Positions 32,594 to 44,395 of a stretch of DNA of 64,000 nucleotides are shown here, piece after piece. The stretch is taken from the NCBI GenBank assembly GCA_963924555.1, contig OZ004595.1, forward strand, positions 2,108,001-2,172,000, read 5' to 3'. Every line of letters begins with the position of its first letter. The stretch's first letter is position 1. The notes beneath the pieces are model-generated. The model did no database searches. It was not told where the DNA came from and worked only from the letters and a program-made list of their open reading frames with translations. This DNA is from Crambe crambe. Lineage: Eukaryota > Porifera > Demospongiae > Poecilosclerida > Crambeidae. A program made the position numbers and the translations under genes.

Positions 32594-34380
32594 GTTAGAA
32601 CACGGTAGTCTGGTGATTATGGCCAATAAACAACCGAATCCGAGGGCGCAGCCCGAGGATAAGGTTGTTTATTTGGCCATAATCACCAGGACTACCGTGT
32701 TCTAACTGTTATATATCCCCAGGGCGCACGATTTCATTGGTCGGTCTGTAGCTAGAGCGTAGCTACCCCTTAGTTACGAAACAAAACGAAAACTCCTGCC
32801 ATGGCTTGTCCCTGTCCTGGGATGTGCCGTTGTTCAGACTCGAACTCACAGAGCCTCGTGCTCTCAAGCAAGACTACGAACTACGAGGCTCCTCCCATGC
32901 CCACCACACCCGGTACCCAGCTATTAACGAGTTCCTCCACCCACGTTTTGGCGAAGCTAGCGGAAGGTATGACGAAAAATACCAATGGGCCTTAGAAATA
33001 ATTTCTTCTTGTGTGAAAATTGCAAAAAAAAAAAAAAAAAAAGCTATGAAGTTTCCTTGTGACCCAGCACCAGATGACTTCTTCATTTTCCAACAATCAG
33101 CTATAAACTACCCAGAGACAGAAATAGATTAATGACAATGTTATAGACTGATCGTTAACTTCTTCTTCCAACAGTCAGCTATAAACTACCAATATAATAC
33201 AGAGACAGAAATAAACTCTTTAGTAATAGCTAGCTAATTAATGACAATGTTATCTGATCATTATCTCATGCATAGATTATCTTCATTATCTTATATTATT
33301 ATCATTATCATTATAGATTATCTTCATTATCATCTTCTTCCAACAGTCAGCTTCAGAAAACCTGTTATTCATAGCCTGGGGAACAGTGCGTTATGAGTCA
33401 TAACGCACTTTACCCTAAGGGAGGGAATTTATGACAGTAAGAGCACTTTTCTCTATGGGAGTAAATGTATTAGGTGGGATATATGTAATAGTTAGAACAC
33501 GGTAGTCTGGTGATTATGGCCAATAAACAACCGAATCCGAGGGCGCAGCCCGAGGATAAGGTTGTTTATTTGGCCATAATCACCAGGACTACCGTGTTCT
33601 AACTGTTATATATCCCCAGGGCGCACGATTTCATTGGTCGGTCTGTAGCTAGAGCGTAGCTACCCCTTAGTTACGAAACAAAACGAAAACTCCTGCCATG
33701 GCTTGTCCCTGTCCTGTGATGTGCCGTTGTTCAGACGCCAACTCTAGCCTCGTGCCAAGCAAGACTACGAACTACGAGGCTCCTCCCATGCCCACCACAC
33801 CCAGCTATTAACGAGTTCCTCCACCCACGTTTTGTGTTTGCTAGCGACAGCGAAGCTAGCGGAAGGTATGACGCCAAATACCAATGGGCCTTAGAAATAA
33901 TTTCTTCTTGTGGAAAATTGCAAAAAAAAAAGAAGTTTCCTTGTGACCCAGCACCAGATGACTTCTTCATTTTCCAACAATCAGCTATAAACTACCCAGA
34001 GACAGAAATAGATTCTTTAGTAATAGTTAATGACAATGTTATATACTGATCGTTAACTTCATAATCATCTTCTTCCAACAGTCAGCTATAAACTACCAAC
34101 ATAATACAGAGACAGAAATAAACTCTTTAGTAATAGCTAGGTAATGACAATGTTATCTGATCATTATCTCAGATTATCTTCATTATCATCTTCTTCCAAC
34201 AGTCAGCTTCAGAAAACCTAAAACTGTTGTTATTCATAGCCTGGGGAACAGTGCGTTATGACTGTGCGTTATGAGTCATAACGCACTTTACCCTAAGGGA
34301 GGGAATTTATGACAGTAAGAGCACTTTTCTCTATGGGAGTAAATGTATTAGGTGGGATATATATCCCCATATCTCACGCT
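32594..34380. repeat. 897-bp tandem duplication, two units each led by a palindrome
   Basis: Units start near 32594 and 33491. Each begins with a palindrome of about 115 bp (GTTAGAACACGGTAGTC...GACTACCGTGTTCTAAC) around GGGCGCAGCCCGAGG, then TTTCATTGGTCGG and an ATGGCTTGTCCCTGTCC start (32801, 33698). Frames in the two units share KYQWALEIISSC and PAPDDFFIFQQSAINYPET but differ by indels and a poly-A tract, so coding is doubtful. Confidence 0.65.
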
Positions 34381-34879
34381 GACTCGTGTAATAAGTCTTA
34401 TTTATTCTTACAGACCACGCCCACTAGTATATTTTCCCCATAGACGAGCCGTTGAATAAATCCTCATATTCAACGGTTATATTCAACCGTCTACTACGCA
34501 TGCGCACATTAGCCTAGTAACCTTTTTGGCTGACATTTCTGAAGATGATAGGCAAGCTTAATTGAATCTTACAGTGGTTTGTCGAAGTGCATTAGTTGTT
34601 TGTAGGGCCCGGTAGGCTGCTAGGCTTATCTAAAGTGCTTCGTGGTGAGTATTACAGGTTCTCATAACAGCTTCCTACAGACGTATGTTTATATGATGGC
34701 TATAAACACTCCTTAGACTTGTTAGTTGTGACATATGTAGTTCACTGTAAGAATAAATCACTTATTACACTCGTCAGCTGTGAGATATCGCGAGATATTT
34801 CACGCTGACTCGTGTAATAAGTCTAATATATTTAAAATTTCAATGAGTCATGACCTGAGAGTCAGCTCACTCGCTTCGC
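34381..34879. other. Repeat-derived spacer
   Basis: Contains a dispersed repeat (about 34540-34690: GACATTTCTGAAGATGATAGG and onward) seen inverted near 21100-21280, 48890-49080 and 59228-59440, and the GAGTCATGACCTGAGAGTCAGCTC segment shared with 16897, 25532 and 44703. No gene. Confidence 0.5.
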
Positions 34880-35700
34880 TCGCTCGCTGCAATTATGTAC
34901 TCCTGGACCCATGCATGATCCACGTAGTAGCTATTACCTCTGTTGTTCCAATTTTAGCACATCAATTTCCAAGTCCTTCTGAACTAATCTCTTTTTCTCT
35001 GCAACCTAGATCACAGCATGTTAGCTAATAATGATCACAAGTACAGAACCAGGCAGAGTAATGTTGAGATAATCACTGCGCGATGTACATGCCAGTTCCT
35101 TAATCCTGTTTTCTTTTCCCCTCCCTCATCTGGCTCTCCCTAGCAGTTATTCAATTGGCTAGCTCAATATCAACATAGTAACTCCTTGCGTCTTTGTATA
35201 GACTCAGCCTGCATAGAGCCATGAAATCAAGGTATCAGTATCTCCTATACTCTAAAAAGTATCCTATATACCTGTTGTTCTTGATCACTTCCATTCTTGC
35301 TTCTATCTGCTTGTGTTGGTTTGAGGAATGTGGGCACTAAGAGATACAGATCAGGAAAACACTTATGTGTACATATATACCCATTTTGAATACATGATGA
35401 CAGAAACAGATAGAAGCAAGAATGGAGGCAATCAAAGAACAATAGGTATGATCTTGTGAATTGTATTCATGGCTATGTATATTAGCTATATGCAGGCTGA
35501 GTTTATACAAAGACGTGAGGAGTTACTACATGATATTGAACTGCATGTGGCCAATTAAATGACTTCTATAGGGAGAGTCAGATGAGGGAGAGGGAAAAGA
35601 AAAACAGGATTAAAGAACTGGCAGAATAACTTCATTAATCAAAATATCCATTATACATAGTGAAACCTCTAATATAAAAGGACACTCCTAAAGAGAACAA

Positions 35701-35748
<48 letters not shown>

Positions 35749-36590
35749 CTCTCTCTCTCTCTGTCTCTCTCTCAAAAAAAACAACAACATATATAACAGG
35801 GCTGTAGCCAGGATTTTAGAAAAGGGGTGGCTGAAGGGTATCTGTGCACATGCACTGCAAAAACGAAATTGTTATTTTAACAAACCTACTTAGTTAGGTG
35901 AGGTTAATCATTTGAAATCTGTCAAAATGACACTATATTTTCGGTGAATATAACAAACTGTTTGGTTGTTTCAATGATGATTAATCTTAATTAACCGTTA
36001 TGTTTATTGAAATAACAATTCTGTTTTTGCAGTGTGTGTGCAGAAAATTTTCACGGCCATGCCAAACCACACTCACTGATGTTTTGCAAGCAGATATGAG
36101 GCAGGCAGGGAAATTATGAGGATGGTAGCTACCACTTCTTCACTATAAATAAAAGGACTTGTACATTAGAAAATTGTCGATCATATGGCCCCTATGTCAG
36201 ACGATGCCATGTCATACATTGTTCTGGCCAGCCAGGCTAAAGGAGAGCAGCGGTATACATCTTCAATTCTGTGGAATGTACCCTAAGTGCTCACCACGAA
36301 AACCTCAGGAGAGTGTGTAGCTATAATGCCTGTAGTTGATGGGTTTAGTCTGGCCCTTGATGTGTCTGGTCTCTCGAGACCAGACACATCAACATGCTCT
36401 CTAGCTCCCAGGCTTGGTGAGGAACCCACACATCATTTGGCACTACTTGAATAATAGAATCGGCTTTGAGGCTTACTAACATGTGACGCACAATGCACTG
36501 ACACATTCTAAAACAGCACAAGGAATGTCCTACACTGACTCATCCTTCCAGCAGAAGCTGCAGGTGTTCCAGTATAGCACTAGCCTTAAT
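34880..36590. repeat. Trichoplein-fragment repeat, unit 1
   Basis: Matches 52325-53580 and 54795-56280. It holds exon-like pieces of a trichoplein-type gene on both strands: KQIEARMEVIKNN reads on the minus strand at 35265-35310 and KQIEARMEAIKEQ on the plus strand at about 35405-35442. An ESIQRREELL-type exon also occurs in both orientations (about 35200 - and 35490 +). Stops and indels show the pieces are dead. Also contains a (CT)n tract (35704-35774) and a MITE. Confidence 0.65.
35853..36034. mobile_element. 182-bp CACTG-ended MITE with TG duplication
   Basis: Ends CACTGCAAAAACG and CTGTTTTTGCAGTG with complementary subterminal AATTGTTATTT. Sister units at 53231 and 55711 read CACATGTGTGCAG, the empty site, giving a 2-bp TG duplication. 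The ends resemble those of the CACTA-like element at 9237. Confidence 0.85.
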
Positions 36591-37272
36591 GCCGATTGCA
36601 ACATACACTAATACAATTAAACAACGATTCAACGATTCTGAATACTGATACTGATTGCCTACGCTGCCACCTGTCTACATGTATAAACTTTAGCCTTTTC
36701 TTTTCTTTTAAATTTGGACAGATGACCTTTTGCCCTACTCTTTCTGCTGTCGTGGAGGTAACAGGTGTGCCCAGTATTACAGGTCACGACCATCGATGGT
36801 TGAAGGAGCACCCGAATATGTTCTGCCCGTGCCTGCTACGTATACATATGTGCGTAGTCTAGGCGTTAAATACCGTGAATTATTCAACGGTAACGGACCA
36901 ATCAGATTGCTTGAATCCACGTATCTATAATAATAATAATAATAATTATTGGACAAAATTCTGTGATAAAAGCATAACTTCAAAGTTTATACTTCAAGAA
37001 TTTCATAACACTGCAGGGAAATAGTCCTTGCTAATTTTATCCAAGTGTACAAATTCATCATGCTAATAAATGTGATCTAGTCACATGACCATCCATGTTT
37101 ATTTCTCAGGTAGCTAATAACCTTTGTATTGCCAGTGAAGAATACAGCAGTACAAAACTTTGTGTAAAGTTTCTTTGTACCTGCATGACTCTGACAATTA
37201 AGATCTTACTGTCAAGATAGTTACAGTGTAGGAAGCATAGTCTGCATAGCTAGATACCTGGAGAATCTATAT
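36591..37272. repeat. Left flank of the 5.8-kb insertion, duplicated at 59468-59874
   Basis: From about 36846 to 37272 the sequence is nearly identical to 59468-59874. No conserved gene. The first 250 bp is unique in this window. Confidence 0.75.
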
Positions 37273-37969
37273 CAGAGAGTGCGGTAGCACTCTCTAAGTA
37301 GGGATGGCAGGTCAAAGTCCATAGGACAGTATAAACTAAAAACTCTTCTTTCTCTTCTACCCTTACTCTACAGGTTCTCAGAAGGCTACAGTGAATTATT
37401 ATATCTACAAAGAAGAGAGGAGAATGTTCAAAAGCCAAAAATTCATTCGCTAACATAAGGAAAAAACGAGTTCTAAAATTGACCTTTCGTTCTTTTTCTT
37501 TATAGCTAATATTTTAGCGATTACCGACGATTTTCAAAAGTGAGAATAATGTTTAAATATCCATGAACTCAGCTTCAGGACACCGAGAGGATCACAAAGA
37601 TACCAATATTGTGGGAGTTTTGCTTTGGATTTCATTCGTAGAACGAAATTTTTTTGAAAAAATATTCTAAATTTTCTACGTAGTACGAGTATTTAGATAA
37701 TAGATAAGAATGGCACAATAATATAATATCGCGATACCTATAATTTAAAGAAACGTATCTAGGGTTAGGAAGGTCGTATAAACATCAAACTTGGACCATT
37801 TTGAAGCACTTAAGAAGAACTTTATCAATACACACAAAGTACATGTTAAAAAAGAAATTCAAGATCTCTATACCACAGTACAACCAAACTACAAAAACAA
37901 ACAAACAATATAATATGATATAACGAAGGTGTATAAAACACAGAGATGAACATAACAGCAGGGAATAAT

Positions 37970-40900
37970 TCATAAACAACTATAAACAATAACTTCACCA
38001 TTCGATATATCATCCAACAAAGGGAACAAGTACTCACTCTCTTCAGAGTCATAAAGAACTCTGTATTCGTTGGTATCTTTTAGATAGCCTATGACTGTTC
38101 CTTTGTACCATTGGAGTCCTTGCTCAGTATCAAATAAGTGTTCGATCCTCTTGTTAACTAACAGCTCAGGGTTGGTCACAAACTGCTCCGCTGGTAATGT
38201 CTGCTGTTCCATTGGTAATAATCTTAGAAGGTTGGTAGTTAGCTGAGCAATACTGTGTTGTTTTCCACTGTGTGAAAAGAAAAATACCGTATTATCACTA
38301 TGGGATTGCTCAAGGACTTTCTTACGGAAATTTAACTGAAGCTTCAATGCTTCACACTTTGCCTTTACTGTTTTCAGCTGTTGAAGACCGTCTTCAATCT
38401 CACTTGCATTTGTCCACAAACCAAAGGCTTGAATTTTCTTTGTCAAGGACTCTTTCAATCTGATCTCCTTTTCTTTCTTTCTTATGTAGTCCTCTTCTTT
38501 CTTCTTCACTGCTTCCCGTCTCTTGGTGTTGATTTCTTCTCTTCGCTTCTTGAATCTGGACTTCAGAACGGGAGACAGTGTTCGAGCGGCCTTAAAGAGT
38601 TTTTCTTTTTCTTCACCTGGCTTAGAATCCAACCACTTTGAGGTTTGGTTATGGGAAAAAAGTAGGAGTGATTCCAGGGCGATGTGAGTGGCATTTGGCT
38701 TTTCAGACATCAGTCTGTCTAGTACTGCAAAATCTCGCTCGGGGTTTACATTAGTTGTTGGTACTGATCTTGTTTCTTCAATCACTGCGACATCTCTTAC
38801 TGTATGAAACTCTCCACCCGGCAAATGATCAAGAAGGAGCCGCTGCACTGTGGCAGCAAAAGATCTGAAAATAAGTTGGAGTAGCTCCTGTACCATGGCA
38901 TCATCTTCTGCTGATAGGAACAGCATCCTATAAACCTCATCCTCCTTTTCGTGTTGAGATAACAAATGTTCACGTCTCTCCATCACAGCTTGAGCATCTC
39001 TACTCCATTCCTCAAACTTCTCCTTCGTTACAGTATAGACATCACTCATGTTCAATACTGATGTAGTGCTCAGTTGCAGATGACGCCATAGAGGGCCTGT
39101 TACCAGCTTATCAATCATCCCAAGCGCCCTGCACCCAGCAATGTACTGTGGCACATTCAGGTTAGATAACACAGTCTGTAGCAAGAAGTTTAGTGATCCA
39201 TGAGAAGTTGAAAGATACTGGATCATGTGGCTTTTCAAAAAGAATACACCGGCTGCATCATGAAAGAGAATATTGAACCGATTCCCACGAAAAGCAGTTA
39301 AGGGTAACTTGTCAATATCCTTGCTGCGAAGGTAAGCACGGAACTGAGAGGAGCATCCAGCCTGCTGTGATCCCCTGGAATGAAAGCTCTTACACGCACT
39401 GCGTATGAGTACTTGTGTTCCTGAGTATTTGTTTACTTGTAATTCATGACTTTCTTCCCAAAGTTTAACAGTAGCCTCGGCACAATCAGCAAGTCCAACC
39501 ATAAAATGCAACCCACAGAAGAAGTTATTCATCCGTGTTATATGGCCCTTCTCTCTCTCACTTGTTTCAGCCCAGCCAGCAAAAACTTCTGGTAGTATTT
39601 CAGCTCTGTAGTCTGCTAACAGCTCGTTGAAGAGCTTTTCAGCAGCATGTCGATCAGACATTGTATTTTTTAATTTTGAAATAATCATTGAAGACACCTT
39701 TGCACCACCTATTTCTCTCTGAACCATGTCCAAGTCATCCAAAATTTCTTTCAGTGTATCTAATGTATTTTGAGCCGACCCTGAAAAAACATGACGAAGA
39801 CCAAGCGTGTATGTAGCATCTCCAGTTGCTACATCAAATGTGGCGAAATGTTGGCCATATTTAGTAGTACCATCGGTTTGTATTGTGAAATTATCTTTGT
39901 TGTCCTCAGATAATTTCTCTCCAAGCTGAATTTCAGCTAAAGATAAACCTTCCAACATCATTCTACACAGAACTGTATGGCTGGGAAGACGACCAACTGA
40001 CTGATGAGCTAGAGTGCTCATTACTGCCCTAATAACAGGATCAATATTTCTAATTCCAACATTAAGTGACAGCAGCTCATAACAGCATGCACGAATGTCA
40101 TCATTGTACCTACCCTTATGAAAAGTTTCGACTTCATCATCAGTGGACGTTAGTTCCTTGATTTTGTCTTGGAGATCAATGTTGTGGTCTTCCAAATTCA
40201 CTATTTCATGCTTCAAGGTTTTAATTTTTTCCTCTTTATCAGCAATCTCCCTGATTTCTTGATCTTCACTTGATGATTTAACTTGGTAGGTTTTGGATCT
40301 CCAATATTCTGCTTTATGGCGATATCGTTCCTTGTCCCTTCTGAGCTGCTGAAGCTGCGACTCCATCTGTGTTACTTTATTGTGTAATCTTTGTAATTCC
40401 ATCTTTTGCTTATCTATTCTTTCAGATTGCTCAGAAATAGCATTATCTCTACGACCGAGTTTTTTATTAGTGTTACGATGAAGTGAATACATCTTCTCAC
40501 GTAACACTTTAATGCTATCCTCAGCATCCTTATGTAACTCATTTTCAAGCTTCAGTTGAGCAATTTCTCGACAAAGATCTTCATTAACTCCTTTGAGTAC
40601 ACCAGCAGTCTCAGACTCAGATGTGGAATCAGACAACTTATCCCTGGCAATAAACTGTTGAGGAAGACTATACTCCTCACTCAGAAAGTCTGCTATTTTC
40701 CTTTCTTTTTCAGGACTAGTTGATAATTTGTTAAGCTTTTCCTTCCGAATTAAAACTCGTTTCACACTCTGAGTAATGGCTTTTATAGAGGGAGGTTGAT
40801 CACTTGGCCACTTTTCACCAAGGAGACAGCACAGCCATCTAGTTAGTGTCCGATATGTACACTCTGAATGTTTACACATGAAAGAGTAGAGATCTAACAC

Positions 40901-41035
40901 CATTTCATTAGTAATTGTTGGTACAGAAGCAAGTCCACTCTCAGTAACAGGTGACGACTCATCAGTATAAGCCAGAAGGGTAGAGCTGGTGATTTTTAGC
41001 TTGTGTAATGAAGTTCCAATTGTTGAATCAGCCAT
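37970..41035 (-). CDS. Transposase-like coiled-coil protein with C-terminal Tudor-like fold, 1,021 residues
   Basis: One intronless frame, ATG at 41035 to the stop at 37970. Residues about 40-130 form a Cys/Trp-containing N-terminal domain; about 150-310 is coiled coil. About 330-600 looks like a transposase core, with FTIQTDGTTKYGQHFATFDV, NTMSDRHAAEKLFNELL and NNFFCGLHFMVGLADC giving conserved Asp positions and a later WEE that could act as a DDE/RNase H triad (inference). About 790-900 is charged coiled coil. The last 70 residues (WYKGTVIGYLKDTNEYRVLY and EYLFPLLDD) resemble Tudor-type domains often attached to such proteins. No frameshift or stop interrupts it, so it may be active or domesticated. 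It lies inside an insertion missing from a duplicate locus. Confidence 0.7.
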   Translation of the reverse strand: MADSTIGTSLHKLKITSSTLLAYTDESSPVTESGLASVPTITNEMVLDLYSFMCKHSECTYRTLTRWLCCLLGEKWPSDQPPSIKAITQSVKRVLIRKEKLNKLSTSPEKERKIADFLSEEYSLPQQFIARDKLSDSTSESETAGVLKGVNEDLCREIAQLKLENELHKDAEDSIKVLREKMYSLHRNTNKKLGRRDNAISEQSERIDKQKMELQRLHNKVTQMESQLQQLRRDKERYRHKAEYWRSKTYQVKSSSEDQEIREIADKEEKIKTLKHEIVNLEDHNIDLQDKIKELTSTDDEVETFHKGRYNDDIRACCYELLSLNVGIRNIDPVIRAVMSTLAHQSVGRLPSHTVLCRMMLEGLSLAEIQLGEKLSEDNKDNFTIQTDGTTKYGQHFATFDVATGDATYTLGLRHVFSGSAQNTLDTLKEILDDLDMVQREIGGAKVSSMIISKLKNTMSDRHAAEKLFNELLADYRAEILPEVFAGWAETSEREKGHITRMNNFFCGLHFMVGLADCAEATVKLWEESHELQVNKYSGTQVLIRSACKSFHSRGSQQAGCSSQFRAYLRSKDIDKLPLTAFRGNRFNILFHDAAGVFFLKSHMIQYLSTSHGSLNFLLQTVLSNLNVPQYIAGCRALGMIDKLVTGPLWRHLQLSTTSVLNMSDVYTVTKEKFEEWSRDAQAVMERREHLLSQHEKEDEVYRMLFLSAEDDAMVQELLQLIFRSFAATVQRLLLDHLPGGEFHTVRDVAVIEETRSVPTTNVNPERDFAVLDRLMSEKPNATHIALESLLLFSHNQTSKWLDSKPGEEKEKLFKAARTLSPVLKSRFKKRREEINTKRREAVKKKEEDYIRKKEKEIRLKESLTKKIQAFGLWTNASEIEDGLQQLKTVKAKCEALKLQLNFRKKVLEQSHSDNTVFFFSHSGKQHSIAQLTTNLLRLLPMEQQTLPAEQFVTNPELLVNKRIEHLFDTEQGLQWYKGTVIGYLKDTNEYRVLYDSEESEYLFPLLDDISNGEVIVYSCL

Positions 41036-42546
41036 AATCTAGGCCTCTAGCACTCTGCATAGGGATAAAGGTCACCAGGGTCAACCCAATACATATAACA
41101 CCAAGTTTACTACAGCAGCGTAAAAACTAAAGGCTACTAAGCCATTTCAAAGCTTTGTAACTCTTGCTATCACCCATTGGAGCACACGTAAGAACGTTTC
41201 CCGGTCAGCCATTACTAAATGAAGGTGTAGTCAACAACTTTCAGCTTATACGAGTAGTAAAAGTCGATTTTTAGATTTGAAACGGGTAATTTCAGCATCA
41301 TATTCAAATTTAGCACCCCTTAAAACCCCAAGACACTTACCTCCTTTTAAATAGTCGACAATACCGTTGATTATAGAAATTTGAAAGCGACTCTCTTTGT
41401 GCCACGCGTGTCTATCTAAATATACGGAGAAATATTTTCTTAATTTTTTAACGAACCGGAAACCGCTACTAATAAGGATAATAATAAGGATAATAATAAT
41501 AATAATAATCAGATCGACGTACCGACTTACTGGCTATAGTCATCAAAATTCTGCTTTGGCCATCTGTTAGAGCGGCACCTAGAGGCTGATCTTTTGCTAT
41601 TAGTTTTGACTAAGGCTCTACTTCACTATTCGATAGCACTCGGAACACTGCTAATCTTTCTACGCCATTTGAAGGGGGCGGGGCTTATGGGCGGAGCCAC
41701 GTAATTACGTAAGCTTAAGTTTAGCTATAGCCAAGGTCTTCATTTATTATCTGATGATGTTCCAGTCACTCCTTGCTGAATTACAGTACAGATGCTCATC
41801 CTATAGTAGCATTATAGCCAGTACTTTGCTGTAGTGTAGTCAGCTCACTTCACCATGCCGTGTAGCTACATGTCATTTACATTGCTGTTGCTGTAAAGTT
41901 TTATATCAACAAAACTTAAATAGCTAAACAAATTCTTCAACCAGAGACACTGTATGTACCTACAAAAGAGGTTTATGCAGAGCTGGCTTTGTATAGTACT
42001 GTACTGTAGCCTCCCTCATTCAACTTCAAGCACTAAGAAAAAGGATAGAAACAAGTGAGCGTAAAAATAAAAAGGTTAAGTAGGGATAGCCTAAAATCTA
42101 GCTGGGCTATCTATAATGTGCTGCAGCCTCGTATGAAAAAAATCTTTGCGATATTACCTCATAAAAGGGGTGGGGCAATTAATAGCAGTTCTCCTCATAT
42201 AACACCTGCACAGGATGTGGCCATTTGATGGCATCCACTATTATGATCACTACACCAAATGCATAAACTCCCCATACTCCTCCCTCAAGCAAGACATACG
42301 TACCATCTCAATAATTATTTCAGTGATCACATATGTAACAATTAGCTAATGCTGTTCACTTTTTAAAATGTTCACTCCTTTCAGTACTCCATTACACTGC
42401 AGATGATCATCCTTCAAACTCTCCTCCCTGAACAGAATGAAATACTATAAAATTTGATCATTAAATAAATTTAGTTCAATCAAGGAAGCATTAGCTATAC
42501 CTTTAGTGTCTATCAATTTTCATAATCACAAAGAAAAAGAATGCAA
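41036..42546. other. Right internal region of the 5.8-kb element
   Basis: Holds the transposase promoter side (41036-41500), an (AAT)n tract (41469-41507), repeat R (41505-41870), a half family 1 foldback (42051-42140) and about 400 bp of unassigned DNA with CTCCTCCCTCAAGCAAGAC-like units similar to 3850-4090. No other frame seen. Confidence 0.55.
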
Positions 42547-43061
42547 ACAAGTGAATGCAAAAAATTTCTTCGAAATAAAAATGTGAAGTAGGGATGACCG
42601 CAAATTTAGCACATAATAATTATTATAGCTATTATAACTGCAGCTTCATTATGAAAACCAAGTACTGCAGCATCGAAACAGTATGGCCCAAAAATCTATA
42701 GCTGGAATATGTATTATAACTGCATGCAAGAGAGTGAACTTAGTGAAGGTACCCTTACCCATCATCAAGTACAAGATACTATTCCTACTTCACTCCCATG
42801 ATCAAGGGCCAAGGGAGTGAAGTAGGAATAGTATCTCGTACTTGATGATGGGTAAGGGTCACTTCACTAAGTTCACTCTCTTGCATGCAGTTATAATACA
42901 TATTCCAGCTAGATTTTTGGGCCATACTGCTTCGATGCTGCAGTACTTGGTTTTCATAATGAAGCTGCAGTTATAATAGCTATAATAATTATTATGTGCT
43001 AAATTTGTGGTCATCCCTACTTCACATTTTTATTTCGAAGAAATTTTTTGCATTCACTTGT
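42547..43061. mobile_element. 515-bp foldback element, family 2
   Basis: Ends ACAAGTGAATGC and complement; two arms of about 250 bp around CATGATCAAGGGCCAAGG. GTAGGGAT near each end. It is related to 4563-5088 at the ends and near the centre (CTATTCCTACTTCACTCC), but the arm interiors differ. Confidence 0.9.
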
Positions 43062-43176
43062 TATAGTTTATGATGACGAAAGTTATTGTGTGTGCACATC
43101 GCATGTTGACAAATATATTTAGAACTCATCATGCCCTACCCCTATAGCTAATCACTTTAGCACTAATACTATGTTC

Positions 43177-43377
<201 letters not shown>

Positions 43378-43482
43378 ACTTTGGCCAAAAGCCAATAGCT
43401 AGTTCTTACTTCTTACATGTGTCCTTGATAAGGATCCTGACTGATAGCCTGCCATGTACAATAGCTAGCTATTTATTGCAGA

Positions 43483-43647
43483 ATGAATATTTGTGGCTGC
43501 TTTTCCAGCTACCCCCTCCAAAATGGTCATAAGTATGAGGTGGTATCTACGAAAAAGAGAAGTCCAGTACATAGTCACATGGTTGTACTTTTGTTATTGA
43601 TACTGGCGGGTGACATTGAAGTGAACCCAGGACCTGTAGCTACATGA
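43483..43647 (+). CDS. 54-residue frame ending in a 2A-like peptide, copy 1
   Basis: ATG 43483 to TGA 43647. It encodes MNICGCFSSYPLQNGHKYEV, a basic stretch, a hydrophobic run (MVVLLLLILA), then GDIEVNPGP followed by VAT and a stop. GDIExNPGP matches the 2A consensus D-x-E-x-NPG-P, where ribosomes skip the Gly-Pro bond. 2A-like peptides preceded by a leucine-rich run are known at the N-termini of non-LTR retrotransposon proteins and some innate-immunity genes in marine invertebrates. Only three residues follow, so this is a truncated element or a first exon (a GTAGCT donor could follow the final Pro codon). Copy 2 at 60272-60436. Confidence 0.6.
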   Translation: MNICGCFSSYPLQNGHKYEVVSTKKRSPVHSHMVVLLLLILAGDIEVNPGPVAT

Positions 43648-44395
43648 ATTATACAGATCGCTTTTTATGATTGTAGTATAAGCGCTTCATTTCTATGTCT
43701 CTAATTTTGGTTTTCTTTTTAACATTGGACTGCAGGCTTATCTGTGGTATGCACAGTTGCAAGGGCTGTATCAGGGCTATATGCTTTCTACAGCATTTTG
43801 TCATAGAGGCGCTAAGTGGATTGTAGTGGCTTTCTAAGTGCTTATGGTAAGCAGTATGCAGCTGCAATATCTTAGTAAGTCAAAGTACAAATGACTTTCA
43901 CCAACTGCTTCGCTCGCCGATTGAATATGTTACACGAACATACCCTAGTTATATCTCGAGCTCCCGTTGACATGACCAGAGAGTGGCTCGCTTCGCTCGC
44001 CAATTAGTATTCGATCTACCATCAGAGGAGAAACTACCAGTACAGCGCAGCTCTTGGAAGCGTGAAGTTAGTTATACTGGTGTTCCATCACAAAAAGGAA
44101 GATTTATAACATAGGCTCTTCCCAAAGCCAGTTGCTTCCTTCATAAACGACAGATGCTGCTCATCCTTCAAGGAGAGATCGCTAAAACCTAACCTTCCAA
44201 GTCCGTCTTCTTCAAGCTAGCACTGCTACTAGCACTAGGAACACTAGACACTCCATTGTAGACATTATGAATCAATGACATCATTTATATTACGCATTTG
44301 TACGTAGAATGAACCGAAGAATTACGGAAGAATACAAATTCACAGATTTCTGTGAAAAACCTGAGCATGCGCAGTCAGTGTGTACTAGGCTCTCT
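43648..44395. other. Spacer between the 2A-like frame and the second duplicated block
   Basis: To about 43775 it matches 60437-60553. The rest is unassigned, with a TTCGCTCGCC stretch (43907-44005). No gene. Confidence 0.5.

Larger units (their letters stand above)
37273..43061 (-). mobile_element. 5.8-kb mobile element encoding a transposase-like protein
   Basis: The flanks GAGAATCTATAT (to 37272) and TATAGTTTATG (from 43062) are joined directly at 59874/59875, so the whole segment is absent there. Left end: hairpin CAGAGAGTGCGGTAGCACTCTC then TAAGTAGGGATGG. Right end: a 515-bp foldback (42547-43061) ending CACTTGT. In between: block K (37273-37510), the transposase-like gene, repeat R (41505-41870) and half of a family 1 foldback (from 42051). 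No target duplication is visible. Nested later insertions inside it are possible. Confidence 0.7.

Noticed and set aside
37273..43061. Helitron interpretation of the 5.8-kb element
   Set aside because: Absence of a target duplication and a terminal hairpin suit a Helitron, but there is no Rep/helicase protein, no CTRR end, and the insertion point is T/T rather than A/T.
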